Source: Pseudofabraea citricarpa (taxonomy: Eukaryota > Ascomycota > Leotiomycetes > Helotiales > Dermateaceae). Taken from it: a stretch of DNA of 64,000 nt. The stretch covers positions 434,001 to 498,000 of the forward strand of contig JAPWGK010000010.1 of NCBI GenBank assembly GCA_029641185.1, in the 5' to 3' direction. Within the stretch, counting starts at the first letter, position 1. Every line of letters begins with the position of its first letter. The notes beneath the pieces are model-generated. The model was given only the letters and a program-made list of their open reading frames with translations, was not told the origin of the DNA and made no database searches. Position numbers and translations under genes: made by a program. Shown one piece after another: positions 35,275-45,815 of the stretch.

Positions 35275-35470
35275 TCTACGAGTAGTATAGCATCCACGAT
35301 TGTTATAGCTTCTAGAATTGTCACAGTATTTACGGTTGTCACAATGTCTACGAGTGTCATAACATCTACGGTTGTCACGACATCTACGGTTGTCACGACA
35401 TCTACGGTTGTCACGACATCTACGGTTGTCACGACATCTACGGTTGTCACGACATCTACGGTTGTCATTC
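35275..35470. repeat. 18-base minisatellite, eleven units
   Basis: The consensus is TCTACGGTTGTCACGACA. Units start every 18 bases from 35275. Those from 35365 to 35454 are identical, while those at the left edge (35275-35346) are increasingly mutated, which fits expansion from the right. Because the period is divisible by three, one frame reads as a Ser/Thr/Val chain (STVVTT), but no start or host gene supports coding. Confidence 0.9.
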
Positions 35471-36385
35471 GCCTTCTTAAGTTTTACGAGCGTATAAAAA
35501 AGAACATTGCAGTCAGATTCTCGTAAACAACCGTTTGAAACTTTCCTGTTCCCATCCAGCGTACTTCACAACATGAGCTTAGTTCTAATCCCGCTGCTTA
35601 CACATGTATACTCGTTTGGTGTGGTGAACAATGCAATGCGAGCGGCGCTTTGATTTATATTTCCACAGATCCTCGGAAAAACACAAACGGCGCTTTAGTT
35701 TCTCCTCCCCTAGATCGAAGTAAAAAATACGAGTAGCGCTTTAGTTTATCCTTCTCCAGATGCTAGTGAAAAATGCTAGTAGCCCTTTGAATTATCCTTC
35801 CCTACGGCAGTGCAAGGACTAATGTTCTATCGCCGCCTTTGGAGGGAATATACTGCGGTGGGGTAAAGTGCAGAGGTCAGGTACTCAAAGTAAGGAAATA
35901 AGAAGATGCCCTGATTCAGGCCTAAAGGAGGGGGGATACGCATTTATACATTCACGTATTCACGTCTCTATTACTAGAGTGTTATGCAAATACGCATGCG
36001 CAAGCATGTAGATATAATACCTTCTTATCCTCTTACCTTGCTCTAATACCTAAAAGAATAAACAAAGAAAATCCTAACCCGTTTTACTTAGACACTTACT
36101 CACCCACTTGAAAAAAAAGCAAAGCAAGTAACAATACCTAACTCCTCACCCAAAACCAACCAATCAATCACCAGAGGACTCAAAACTATAAAGCACACGC
36201 GATCCTCGCCCGATACGAAGAATCCCACACAACCATGCATTCACGGACAAGAGCAGCACTGCCCGCGCCAGGTTAGACAGACCAACAAGTGAGATTCGCG
36301 TCCGACTTGCGACTCTTCCGTTCGTCCGCCTCGTTCACGTCTTGTTTGTTTGTATGCGTTTTCTATGCTCGCGTTTCTGCGCCAT

Positions 36386-36594
36386 AGAGATTTCGCTGTC
36401 ATTTGTAATTACGTTGTCACCGCCCGCTTGATTTTTTCCCTGCCTCGCTTGGAGCACGAATATTAGTACCAGTGGCTAGGCTATGATTCACGTGTGTGTT
36501 TCTGAGAGAGATTTCGCTGTCATTTGTAATTACGTTGTCACCGCCCGCTTGATTTTTTCCCTGCCTCGCTTGGAGCACGAATATCAGTACCAGT
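36386..36594. repeat. 88-base direct repeat, two copies
   Basis: Positions 36386-36473 and 36507-36594 are identical apart from one C/T change near the end (AATATTAGTACC versus AATATCAGTACC). They are 33 bases apart. Such a close, near-identical pair must be a recent duplication. Confidence 0.9.
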
Positions 36595-36639
36595 ACTTCA
36601 AGCGGAACATCAGTCACACGCAAGCACGCACGCACGCAG

Positions 36640-36641
<2 letters not shown>

Positions 36642-36674
<33 letters not shown>
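36642..36674. repeat. (AC)n microsatellite
   Basis: About 16 AC dinucleotides, preceded by ACGC-type tetranucleotides. Confidence 0.95.
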
Positions 36675-36676
<2 letters not shown>

Positions 36677-37621
36677 AGTGCCAATCAATCGAACCCCAGA
36701 TAAATACTTTTTCTTTTCTTTTTTTTGCAGAATGCCGCCCTGAATTAAAAGGCTACCTGAACTTACGAGTGAGAGAAACAATAGGCCGAAACCCAAAAGC
36801 TCGAAGAAGAAAAGCAACAGCTACGTCTATACTACCACTAGTACCCCATCTTCCTCCTTCCTTGCTTATGGTTCGTTCATTCTCCCCTTCGCCTCTCAAC
36901 CTTCATCCCCTCTCTCCTCCTCCACTGCTGCGTTGCAACCCCCGCCCCAGAGAAAACAAGTACACAAGGAGGACGTCAAAATATGAGCCTTTACCCCAAA
37001 AGAATGTCGGTAGAAAAGAAAAAACCCAGAAGAAAAAAAAGAAAGAGCAAAAGAGCAAATAAAGAAATATAAATCAACATTAAAAAGAACATGATGAACA
37101 CATGATTTCCCAGTCCCATAACCCGTTCCTGCTCCTGTTCCCGTTCCTGTCCCATCCGATCCCAATCCCAATCCCAATCCCATTCCTAACCCCGAAGACG
37201 CAAATAGTTTTCATAAAAAAAATGACCGAGAAAAAGTGAGCAATGATGCATGTATGGGTATCTCTTTTTGTTGTTCGGTTCGTGTTTCTTCTTCTGCTTT
37301 CGCTTCAAGCATCGCATAGAAGAGAAAATCGGAACTGGATCATGTCGTGTCGTTGTACCCGCCAACCTCATCATGCTCGCCAATTCTGATGTTCCCCAAT
37401 GCCGTATCCCCTTATCCTTTCCCTAATCCTATAACCCATAGATTCTTGCGCCGATATCCTTTATGCCCTGTTCCTGTTCCCAACTCCCATGACTGAAATC
37501 CCTGGTTCCAGTACCGAGTCCGTATCCGACACGTAGTCCTTTACATTTCGTGCATGTTTGATGAAAGAGATGGTGATGATAATAAAAGGTAAGATGGATG
37601 TTCAATGAGCGTGCGATAACG

Positions 37622-39913
37622 TCATGTCATGCTCATCTCATGCTGAAGAGTTGTTGATGGGAAATATGCCGAAGTACCTGTCACACCCTCCCAGCGTCCG
37701 CAGTGTCTGGGTAGACCATCGTGTGAAGTTGTCAGACTGGGTAAGATGAATCCGTTCGAGTTGTATTCTTGCTTGATACGAGGTTCTTCCGAACCCCGCG
37801 ACGCTTGTTGAAATCGAGATTCTTGACCTTCCATAATCGTTGCTGGGTAGTAGAGATAACCAGGGCTGTCTTCGATCGCACGTGAATCTTCCGCCGACAT
37901 CGTTGGCTCCATTGGAATATGAAATGGTGGTGGTCGATGTCCGTAGTGATGCGAACGATGGTCGTACGACGATCCGTAACTTGATCCTGAGAGTATGGAT
38001 GAACTGACTCCGCTCATGTCTCCTGGTCCACGGGATGACCCACCAGGTGAAAATGTGCCTGAGCCACCAGCACCTGAGCCTCCAGGTCCGATGCTCGCAT
38101 TGCTCTCTCGTCTCTCGCTCTGGTAATGTCCGGGCGATCGTCCTCTGACAACCATAGGCGCCGAGATTCGAGTCGCTACCTTTACCCAACGGTCCGCGTG
38201 TTGCGCACCGAGATCAGCAAACAGCTCCACTATCAGATGGTAGTACTGTTGTGCAGCCCTCCGTTTTCCATTGTTGGCGGTCGCGTTCTTGAACTGGATC
38301 CGCTCAAAGGTAGCCTCCATGGCTGTTTGACCTGGGTTGGTGCTATAGCCCTGATCATATCCTCGCGGTCCGTTTCCTAGTCCGTTATCTCCGCCATACA
38401 TTCCGAGGCTTGGTGGTTTTGGAGCGACTGTTATGCGATCGGGTTTGGCTTGTGGGCCCTTGTCGCGCTTGGGGGTATGCTGAACAAGCTCGATCGATTT
38501 TCCTTCGCTACCATCCACGACCGCAGATATCGACATGGCAAACCCGTAGATGACAGGAGACTGCGAGCCACCGTTCTGAACAAGATGGAGAGCACCGTTT
38601 GGAATGGCAGGGTGGAGGGTGTATGAACAGTTGAGCGCAAAGTAATTTCTTCTGTAGCACGTCCAGTCGTTATCGGCCATGAAGAAGCCTTTATCGATCT
38701 TGCCAAAGATCTCAGGCCGTATGATCTGACCGTCAGCTGCCTGAAAGTGATGTATAACCACAGTTGGTTGCAGTGGAGGACTCCCCTGCGGTCCGTGTAT
38801 TCCAAGGGCATCCATACTGGTAGGACTTGTGAACCCGCTTCGAGATTCAGTAGGTGAAAGTGGCGCACCTCTCACGGGCCCGAGCGCTGAAGGTGATCTG
38901 GAAAGAATGTCGTTCGACCTTCTGTAGATAGGCGTCTGACCCGCGTAAAGATCTCGGGTATTAATTGGTGATGCTAGGTGTGGTAGAGCGGGGGAACGCG
39001 ACATCCCAGGGGACGCGGTACTGTTTCGTTGTGTCAACATCGTCCTTGGGATTTGATGTGTATCATCATGCACCGATCGAGGTATATACTTACAATGAGT
39101 TCAAGCGTGGCTTGATATCGGACATGGAAAATAAAGACGTGGCAGGGGAAAAGAGGCTGTTAGACCCGCTAGAGTATGTAGTGGAGCCACCCAAGAGGCC
39201 CTGCTGATAGGCATTCGTGTACGGGGGGTAGGATAATGAGGACGAAGTTTGTACTGAAGGCTCTATCGAATATACAGGGCTGTTGGCGGTACCGGAATCT
39301 GGACTAAATCTGAGCTATCGATTAGCGACGGGGCAAATGACCGTGAGACAGCATTTTAAGATTGAGAGACTGCAGCAGATCCTCGGTATCGTAATCACTG
39401 GCAGTGAGGTGCCTACTCTAGTCGGATGATGGTCGTAGGACAATCAAACACTTGTTCGTGCCACTGTGGAACTGGGACAACCCGCGTGACGCGAACTGAT
39501 ACGGGTAGAGAACGGTTTGACAGGACCGGCTTAGGTTGTGAAACGAAGGACGCTGAAATGACGCAGCACCTAAGTCGTGGCCTTCTATTCAGGCGTCCAC
39601 AGCTTAAGCGGCGAGTTGGGCTCTCTATTCGCTTATGGGCGACTGGCTCTTGGGGCCATGTGCCCGTGTCAAGGCTTCTAGGGCGAGTTGCGAGCTGCGC
39701 GCTGCGAAAAGCAAGAAGAAGAAAAGACCAATAGACTTACCGCACATCATCTGTCGCCGAGATAGGTAGATATCGCAGACCCATGCCCGAGGGTTGAGAT
39801 GGAGAATTTATAAATTCCTGGGTCGACGAGTTGTCAGGCTCTGGCTCAGAAGCGAGAATTGGATGACCGGGATAAGCGGTTAAGTCCTGGATATTACCAG
39901 ATTGCGAGCCCAT
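37622..39913 (-). CDS. vib-1: Ndt80/PhoG-family transcription factor, VIB-1/XprG type
   Basis: Three exons (39913-39741, 39303-39094, 39044-37622) join in phase to 601 residues. The first two exons are Ser/Pro-rich (PSQPSGMGLRYLPISATDDV and MSDIKPRLNS). The DNA-binding Ndt80 domain spans about residues 215-420 and includes KGFFMADNDWTCYRRNYFAL and NCSYTLHP, then FERIQFKNATANNGKRRAAQ and YYHLIVELFADL, with MVVRGRSPGHY at its end. These are the diagnostic blocks of the VIB-1/XprG subgroup. In Neurospora VIB-1 is required for heterokaryon incompatibility and protease secretion; in Aspergillus XprG controls the starvation response. The C-terminal 180 residues are Gly/Ser-rich with an IKQE segment, probably for activation. 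A coding start upstream is possible: the frame is open before MGSQSG (SPFALNPFMG) and a good acceptor, CTAAC...CCCACAG, lies at about 39950. The regulator sits next to a HET gene and a patatin fusion. Confidence 0.9.
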
Positions 39914-42200
39914 GAATGGATTGAGCGCAAAGGGCGATGGTAAGAGAACTGTGGGCACCAGGTTAGCAACGGCTGTGGCGCAAATCCACACCTAGAGCAT
40001 GCGTATCGAGGATGCCATTGATGTGCAATGCCACCAGGAGCTGGCTCGCCCGCAGCAAATAGCATCCGCGGGAGCTATCACACCTGGCACTGTCGTGGAC
40101 CTTGTCCTTTGGGAGTCTTGCGCGATCGTTGTGAACTCACGTCATACAGGCCAGGGCAGCGAAGGAGTGCACAGCGAGGTTGGCAGCGCTGGCTGCTTAT
40201 TTCCACTGCAATACCACCAATGGTAAGACCATGGGAGCATGTACGCCCCGTATGCAATTCGCTCCTTGTAGAGTTGCCAGCGCTTCGAGTCGGCGGCATG
40301 AGCAGCAGCACTGAGGGTCCGCGACTGCGCGGGAGGATAAATCGAAGGAGTCGGGACGAGCTGAAGGGGGTCCAGGACTTACTTTCGGTCATTTATGATC
40401 CCTTCCTGATGACTTATATTTCTCTTGTTGTGCTCTTGCCCGTTTCCCTCCCTTTTCTCCTCAACAGCGTCAGCAAGGCTGAAGAATTCCTACGGTCGCG
40501 CAGGCGAGAAACGGCGATCGACCAAGTGGTTGTGAGTTTCTCCCCAGGCAGGCTTTCCCGGACACAGAAGACTCTGCAGAGTCTCGCGATACCACACGCA
40601 GTCCTGCCCCGCAAGATGGCAAGGGAGGAGAGGGGTTGTATTTGTGGGAGAAGCGCTGAACTGCGGTAGAGAGGGTCGAGGTTGTGACAATAGATGGAAG
40701 CGGAAGCAGCAGTTGCAGCAGTTGCAGCAGGTTCGCGTCGCTTGATTGGCTCGACCAGATTGGCTGAGCGCTGGAAATAGTGGGTGTGTTCTGACAAGGG
40801 CACTAGACCGCAACGGGGTTAGAGGGGCCAGCCGGTGATTCACGTCACAGCCGCCAGCCGCTGCTTCTGTTCTCTGCGCCTCTTCGGAAGGTCCACAAAA
40901 GCAGCAGATGACAGGCTCGGCTGAAGTGCTTCCTGGCTTTTGCTGTCCCAGGGACCGACTGCGAGAAGTAGTTACTGCTGTCGTCCCGATGGCTCGCAAG
41001 AGAGAGAGAGAGAGAGAGAGAGGAAGCAGAGGCAGTGCAATAGCCGGTCGCTTCTTTTCTTCTTCTCTTTTCCTACAGCGCTGTTTCTGCTCTGGTCTGT
41101 TCTCGGGCTGGCAACAAGGTCCGTCGGTGTCGCTACCACGGACAAAAAAAGATGGATTCGAAAGAGTGGAAGAGTCGAAGAAAATAAAAAGGGCCGGGAG
41201 GGTGTTGGTGGTCTGGTCTGAGGTCTGAATGAAGCCGAGGACCTTGGGATTGAGGGCCGGCCGGGCTGGAAGACGACTTCGGGTGCAGCGAGCGGAGGGG
41301 GTGTCGAGGATTGATGGAGGGGTAAGATGGCTGCCGTATTCTTTGCTTTTGCCTTTGCCTGCCTGCCTGCTGCTGCCAGGGTTCGCAAAAGACGACCTGC
41401 TTCTCCCAAGAAAAGCAAAAACGACAGTGGCTTTGGTCGTCCCAATGGAAAGCAGATCCAGATTTCCGGAAATCAGAATCTCGAAAGTTGTTATTGAGCC
41501 GTCCGACCAGGGCGGAGGCTGCACTGCACGTCTTCTATTTTCGAGGACAACAAGCCCGATGCAATGCTTGCTGATGGTTGCTACGCTGCGAGGAATCCAG
41601 CCGCGGAGTCGATAGTCAGATTTATTCTGCACGCTCGATGGGTGTAGCCAGAGGGGGCGACTCTGTGGAAGCGAGCAGCTGCAGAGACAATGGTCGAGAC
41701 GCTGGGCTGATGTGAGTCGGTGGTGTTGGGGAGAAGAGGGTGTTGTTCTCTCGTGTTTGCGTCTGGTCGCTGACAGTGAAGTAGATGCGAGGGAGATGTC
41801 GAGGGATATTTCAGTCCTTTCCCATTTTGCAACTAACAACGCCTTGGAGCTTCTTCGTCGGAGATTGTCTCGCAAGATCTGGGCCGGCACGTGGAGGGTC
41901 GCTGGAGAGTCGTACACGATGGCTCTCGCTATCTGGCGCTCTTTCGCTCTCTCGCTCTCTTTCTCTCTGCTTCCCCTCAATTGATCGTGATCTTCGTCTA
42001 TAGTGAGTTTCGTGGAGCTGGGCGTGGGCGTGGGCGTGGGCGTTTCTTCCACCAGGCTGGGATATTGGAGGGGCCAAGACAAGCTATGAAGCTTCCACCC
42101 CCGGGAGCACCGAGTCCTCTTGATGCTCGTACAGGTAGGAAAGTCAAAATATTGGGGCGAGTGCCTGAGCACGTTGCGCAAGATAAGACCTTCTAGAGAC
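39914..42200 (-). other. long leader/promoter region of the VIB-1-type gene
   Basis: On the minus strand this 2.3 kb is pyrimidine-rich and poor in stop codons. A 563-codon frame (42181-40490) runs along the same strand as the regulator. Its composition (Ser, Arg, Pro, Leu, many Cys) and low-complexity runs make coding unlikely. An intron acceptor near 39950 suggests that the transcript begins well upstream with at least one leader intron. Confidence 0.45.
40999..41021. repeat. (GA)n microsatellite
   Basis: About eleven GA units in the upstream region of the VIB-1-type gene; CT on its transcribed strand. Confidence 0.9.
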
Positions 42201-42380
42201 GAAACGGAAGTTTAAGTTGAAGCTGGGGAGCGGGTAGGAAGCTAAGGAGAAGAGTGAGACCTCTGTACTTTTTGAGAAGACTAGTCAAGAAGGTCTGTAG
42301 AGGTTTAAAGTTTGGCTTGACAGCTCGCTCGCCCACGCCCACGCCAACTCCCACTCCCACTCCCACTCCCACGCCCGCCC
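42018..42380. repeat. inverted G-rich / C-rich repeat pair
   Basis: At 42018-42043 the plus strand carries GGGCGTGGGCGTGGGCG. At 42330-42380 it carries the complement type, CGCCCACGCCCACGCC followed by CCCACT units. The arms are about 290 bases apart and could pair, or each could form G-rich structures on opposite strands. Confidence 0.7.
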
Positions 42381-45300
42381 CAATTCGGGCAGAGATTCAG
42401 ATCTGCCTCGATGTAGGCTGGCGACGCACCCTAGGCCAATGGCCGCTCAACATCACGCAAGCAGGATGCCGGATTGCAGAGCGGTGGCAGGCCAGAGCGA
42501 ATCCCGTGAGGGTCGACTTTGAGAGATGCAGGAACGCCAACTCTCTACTGATTTCCCAGGGCCATCTGGATCAACTTGGGTGGATCCTTCGCTCACGCCT
42601 ACTCATCTGTCCAAAAACGACCTGTCATCTGGGAAAATCAGGTACGGGCTGGCTCAAACAAGGAGAGCCTCACCACTGGCGACCACTGGCGACCACTGTC
42701 GACCACTGACCAGAGAGATGACGGAACACCATCCAATAGCTATCCGGGGTGGTGAGATGGTGGCAAGCCTCCTGCGGTTGTGGTGCCCAATAATAGCCAT
42801 AGCAAACCCCCCATATCCTCGCAAAGATCATCATTAATTGGCTCAGCCAACGGCTACCAGCTTGCTGCCTGTGAAGGGAGCAAAAGCAGGAGGGGGGAGA
42901 AGATGATTCGAGTCGCTTAGCGGCATAGGTGATCATCAGTAATAGTCAGATGCACCGGGCAATTCCCACACTTGCTTGCTTGTTGGTAACGCTGGGCCAT
43001 AGCAACAGAGTTTGTTCTCGTCCCCTTCTCTGCAGCCTTAAACCAAGGCTCGCATTGGGTCAAGTTAGACTTTGCACCTTGAACAGTCAGATTCAGCCTC
43101 GCCTCGGGTGCTGATCGCCATCACCTTAAGCTTCAGCCGCGGCACCGAAGATGCTTACCTAGGTAAACTCTCGGCCAGCTGAGGGGCTTTTGCTGATTAG
43201 GTTCGTCAACGGCCGCGCCTGTTGACTAGATATTCATAGCCCCTTGGCGCTTGGGTTTGCGATTAGTGATTCGGCCCTCGCGCTGCATCCACTGCCTGCG
43301 CCTTGCAAATCACTACGCTCTCCTGAATGCTGTCTCAGTCCGCGAACCTATCTGCTGCCATGGGAAATCCTCGACCAGCAGCGTCTACGGCAGTGGCTTG
43401 CCTTAGTCTACTGATTCTCGTCCTTGTTGTTTTCGTTGACAGATGGAAGCCGCTTGGCGAGCGGGGCAACTGCGGCCTGCACAGATCCTTCTGCACAATG
43501 GCATCAGCTGGTTCGCTCGAAAACAAGACATTCTTGCGTTCGAGATCAAGACATGATTCCAATTTGGATTTTCCTTCTCCAGCTGCAAGTAAGATGATGT
43601 ACATGGTGCCCATGCTGAGACCCCTTATTCGCTTCTCCAAGCAGCGTCCACACACCCTACCGCCAATGCTGATGCGTCGAGTCAATTTGTCAATTCATGT
43701 ACTGTCAAGTCGCCTGCTCACCTCACCTCACCTCATCATTGTCCGCGCGAGTGCCCGTCGTGTCGGAGAGAGAACCAACGCGGAACATGGGCTGGGGCCA
43801 ACATGACCTTCGCGATGGCACTTTGACATCCCACGCCCAAATGATCCATGCTAACGCCAGCCGGCTAAACAAGATGCGTGTGGCCCAGGTCACTGGATGA
43901 CAACCATAATATTGGAAGCATGTATCCCCAGTCTCCAGACAGCGAATCCCTTATCTGTGGGAGCAAGTGCAGCATGGTCCCCACTCGCGTGCATTTCCAA
44001 GACCTTCTGGCCCATTGGGGGTCCGGAGCAGCAGCCGCGTCGTATGTTGTTGCCATGGCACCTTTTGCTTGCTTGGGCAAGGACGGAACAATAGAGCAAT
44101 GCTTCTCTGTCATCAAGTCACGCACAGATTCCGCCCTCTGCGCCGTGCCGTTCCATTCTCGACGGCCGCGCATCCTCCAATGGGGAGTGTGCAGATGCGC
44201 CTCCACGTGAAAGGGCTCGCCAAGTGACCTTGCTCTGCCGTTGGACTTAATAAATCCAGAACAGCAACAGCTGCCAGCGGCGATGGCATCGTTGCAGCAC
44301 TGGCCTAGCCTGTCTGTTGGTCCCGGGGCCGAAATGAGGGGGGCGAAGGCGATGATAGACTTGTGCGCCGATCCTGTTGCAGAAATGGATCAAGAAGCCA
44401 CACTGCCACATTCTCGAACGAAATAAGCAAACACACCACCCAACCAGGCGATCCACCCATGGGCTAATGCGTCCTCGTCTCCCATCTGTCGGTACGGGCC
44501 GTGGAAAGGTGGTTTGTGCTGAGGGCAAAGTCGGCCAGCAAACTCCAGCCGCGCAGCAGAATGACAAGATCTGAGGCTGCTTGAAATTGGGGCCGTGGAG
44601 GCTCCTGGACGTCCTGGAGCGGGTGGAGACTTGCCAGTGTTTCTTCGTCGCACAGCGGCAAACCTGATGAGGTGCAAGCTTCGATCTATGTGGTATGTGA
44701 TGTGTCATTGCCGCTAGCCTCTTCAGCCCGGCATCACACTGCAGTGCAGCGCTCTGGTCTGGTCTTGCTGCAAAGGGCTGCATGTCGAATCTCCAGCCAG
44801 CGCATGCCTCTCTGGGTACTCTCCCCTCTGCGTAGTCTGAGCCTGGGTTGATGCCTTGTCTGTTGGGCGCGGAATGACTGTCCGGGCCAGTCCTCCATTA
44901 TTCCAGTCCGGTCCAGTCCCATCCCATGCGATCCAACGTGGTGGTCACTGGTCACTGGTGAGCCTGGGGGTTGGTGCTGATCCTTGGCCAGGGCAGGGGG
45001 CTGGCGTGCTGCTCCTGCACACAGTCACCTTTGGGCTTGCACCTTGCGATGCTCCGACTCCTGGCAAGAGCAGAAAGAAATGGCACACAGTGCCCACGAG
45101 TGGCCAGGCTTGCGAAGATGACGCATCCTCACCATGAGGATATGCATGCACACTGGGTGAAATGCTCTGCTTACCCCGTATCTGTGAGATTAGCGCCACA
45201 TCTTTTCTCGCCTGGACGTGACTATGCTACGAGTACGCACGCAACTGCCGGATGCTGATGCGTTCTCGGGTGACGGATACGATACGATGCGATAAGATGA

Positions 45301-45404
45301 TGACCGGCAGACGAGACGAAGGAACCGTGGTGCACAACGTACAGGACGGTGCGTGCAGCAAGGACAGGACTGTTGAGTGGTAATTGGGGCGGACATGCGG
45401 TCAT

Positions 45405-45500
45405 GATGGGGGTGTTGGGGGTGGAGGTGCTGGTGTTGGTGGTGTTGGTGGTGATGGTGGTGATGGTGGTGGTAGTGGTGGTGGTGGTGGTGGTGGTTGG
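45405..45500. repeat. (GGT)n-rich low-complexity tract
   Basis: Imperfect GGTGGTGTTGGTGGTGAT-type repeats. Confidence 0.9.
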
Positions 45501-45712
45501 CTTGTGCTGATGGTGCTGGTTGTGCTGGTTGTGGCTATTGTGGTGAATAGCTGACGAGTGTTATTGGACAGCCTACATGGATTTCGGATTTATTGGACTG
45601 CGGATGACGGACGGATTGCGGATCGCGGACTAGTTCTAGGCTTGAAGCTAGTCTTGTTGTGGGTTAGTGTGCTGGCTGAATTGCCGTTGCTCGCCGCCTT
45701 TCTGCCTCTCAC

Positions 45713-45752
45713 TCTCACTCTCACTCTCACTCGCTTAGGCCATCTCTCTCTT

Positions 45753-45790
<38 letters not shown>

Positions 45791-45815
45791 CCTCCTCCTC
45801 CTCCTCCTTCTCCTC
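45713..45815. repeat. composite (CTCTCA)n (ATC)n (CTC)n microsatellite
   Basis: CTCTCACTCTCA runs are followed by about twelve ATC units at 45752-45788 and then CTC units. The isoleucine/leucine-rich frame across it is an artefact. Confidence 0.95.

Larger units (their letters stand above)
35471..37621. other. gene-poor region with simple repeats
   Basis: No gene is supported. Besides the repeats listed separately, it holds a run of CCCAAT-type hexamers near 37150-37185 and adenine-rich tracts near 37020-37070. The part nearest 37621 should be the 3' untranslated region of the VIB-1-type gene. Confidence 0.5.

Noticed and set aside
35275..35470. CRISPR-like array
   Set aside because: Eukaryotic context; the units are contiguous with no spacers, so it is a minisatellite.
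37130..37190. Telomere-like repeats (CCCAAT/CCCTAA type)
   Set aside because: The hexamers are CCCAAT and irregular, not the fungal TTAGGG complement, and lie inside the chromosome segment.
40490..42181. 563-codon minus frame as a protein-coding gene
   Set aside because: Pyrimidine-rich strand with few stops, low-complexity runs and no domain. Kept only as a finding about the regulator's upstream region.
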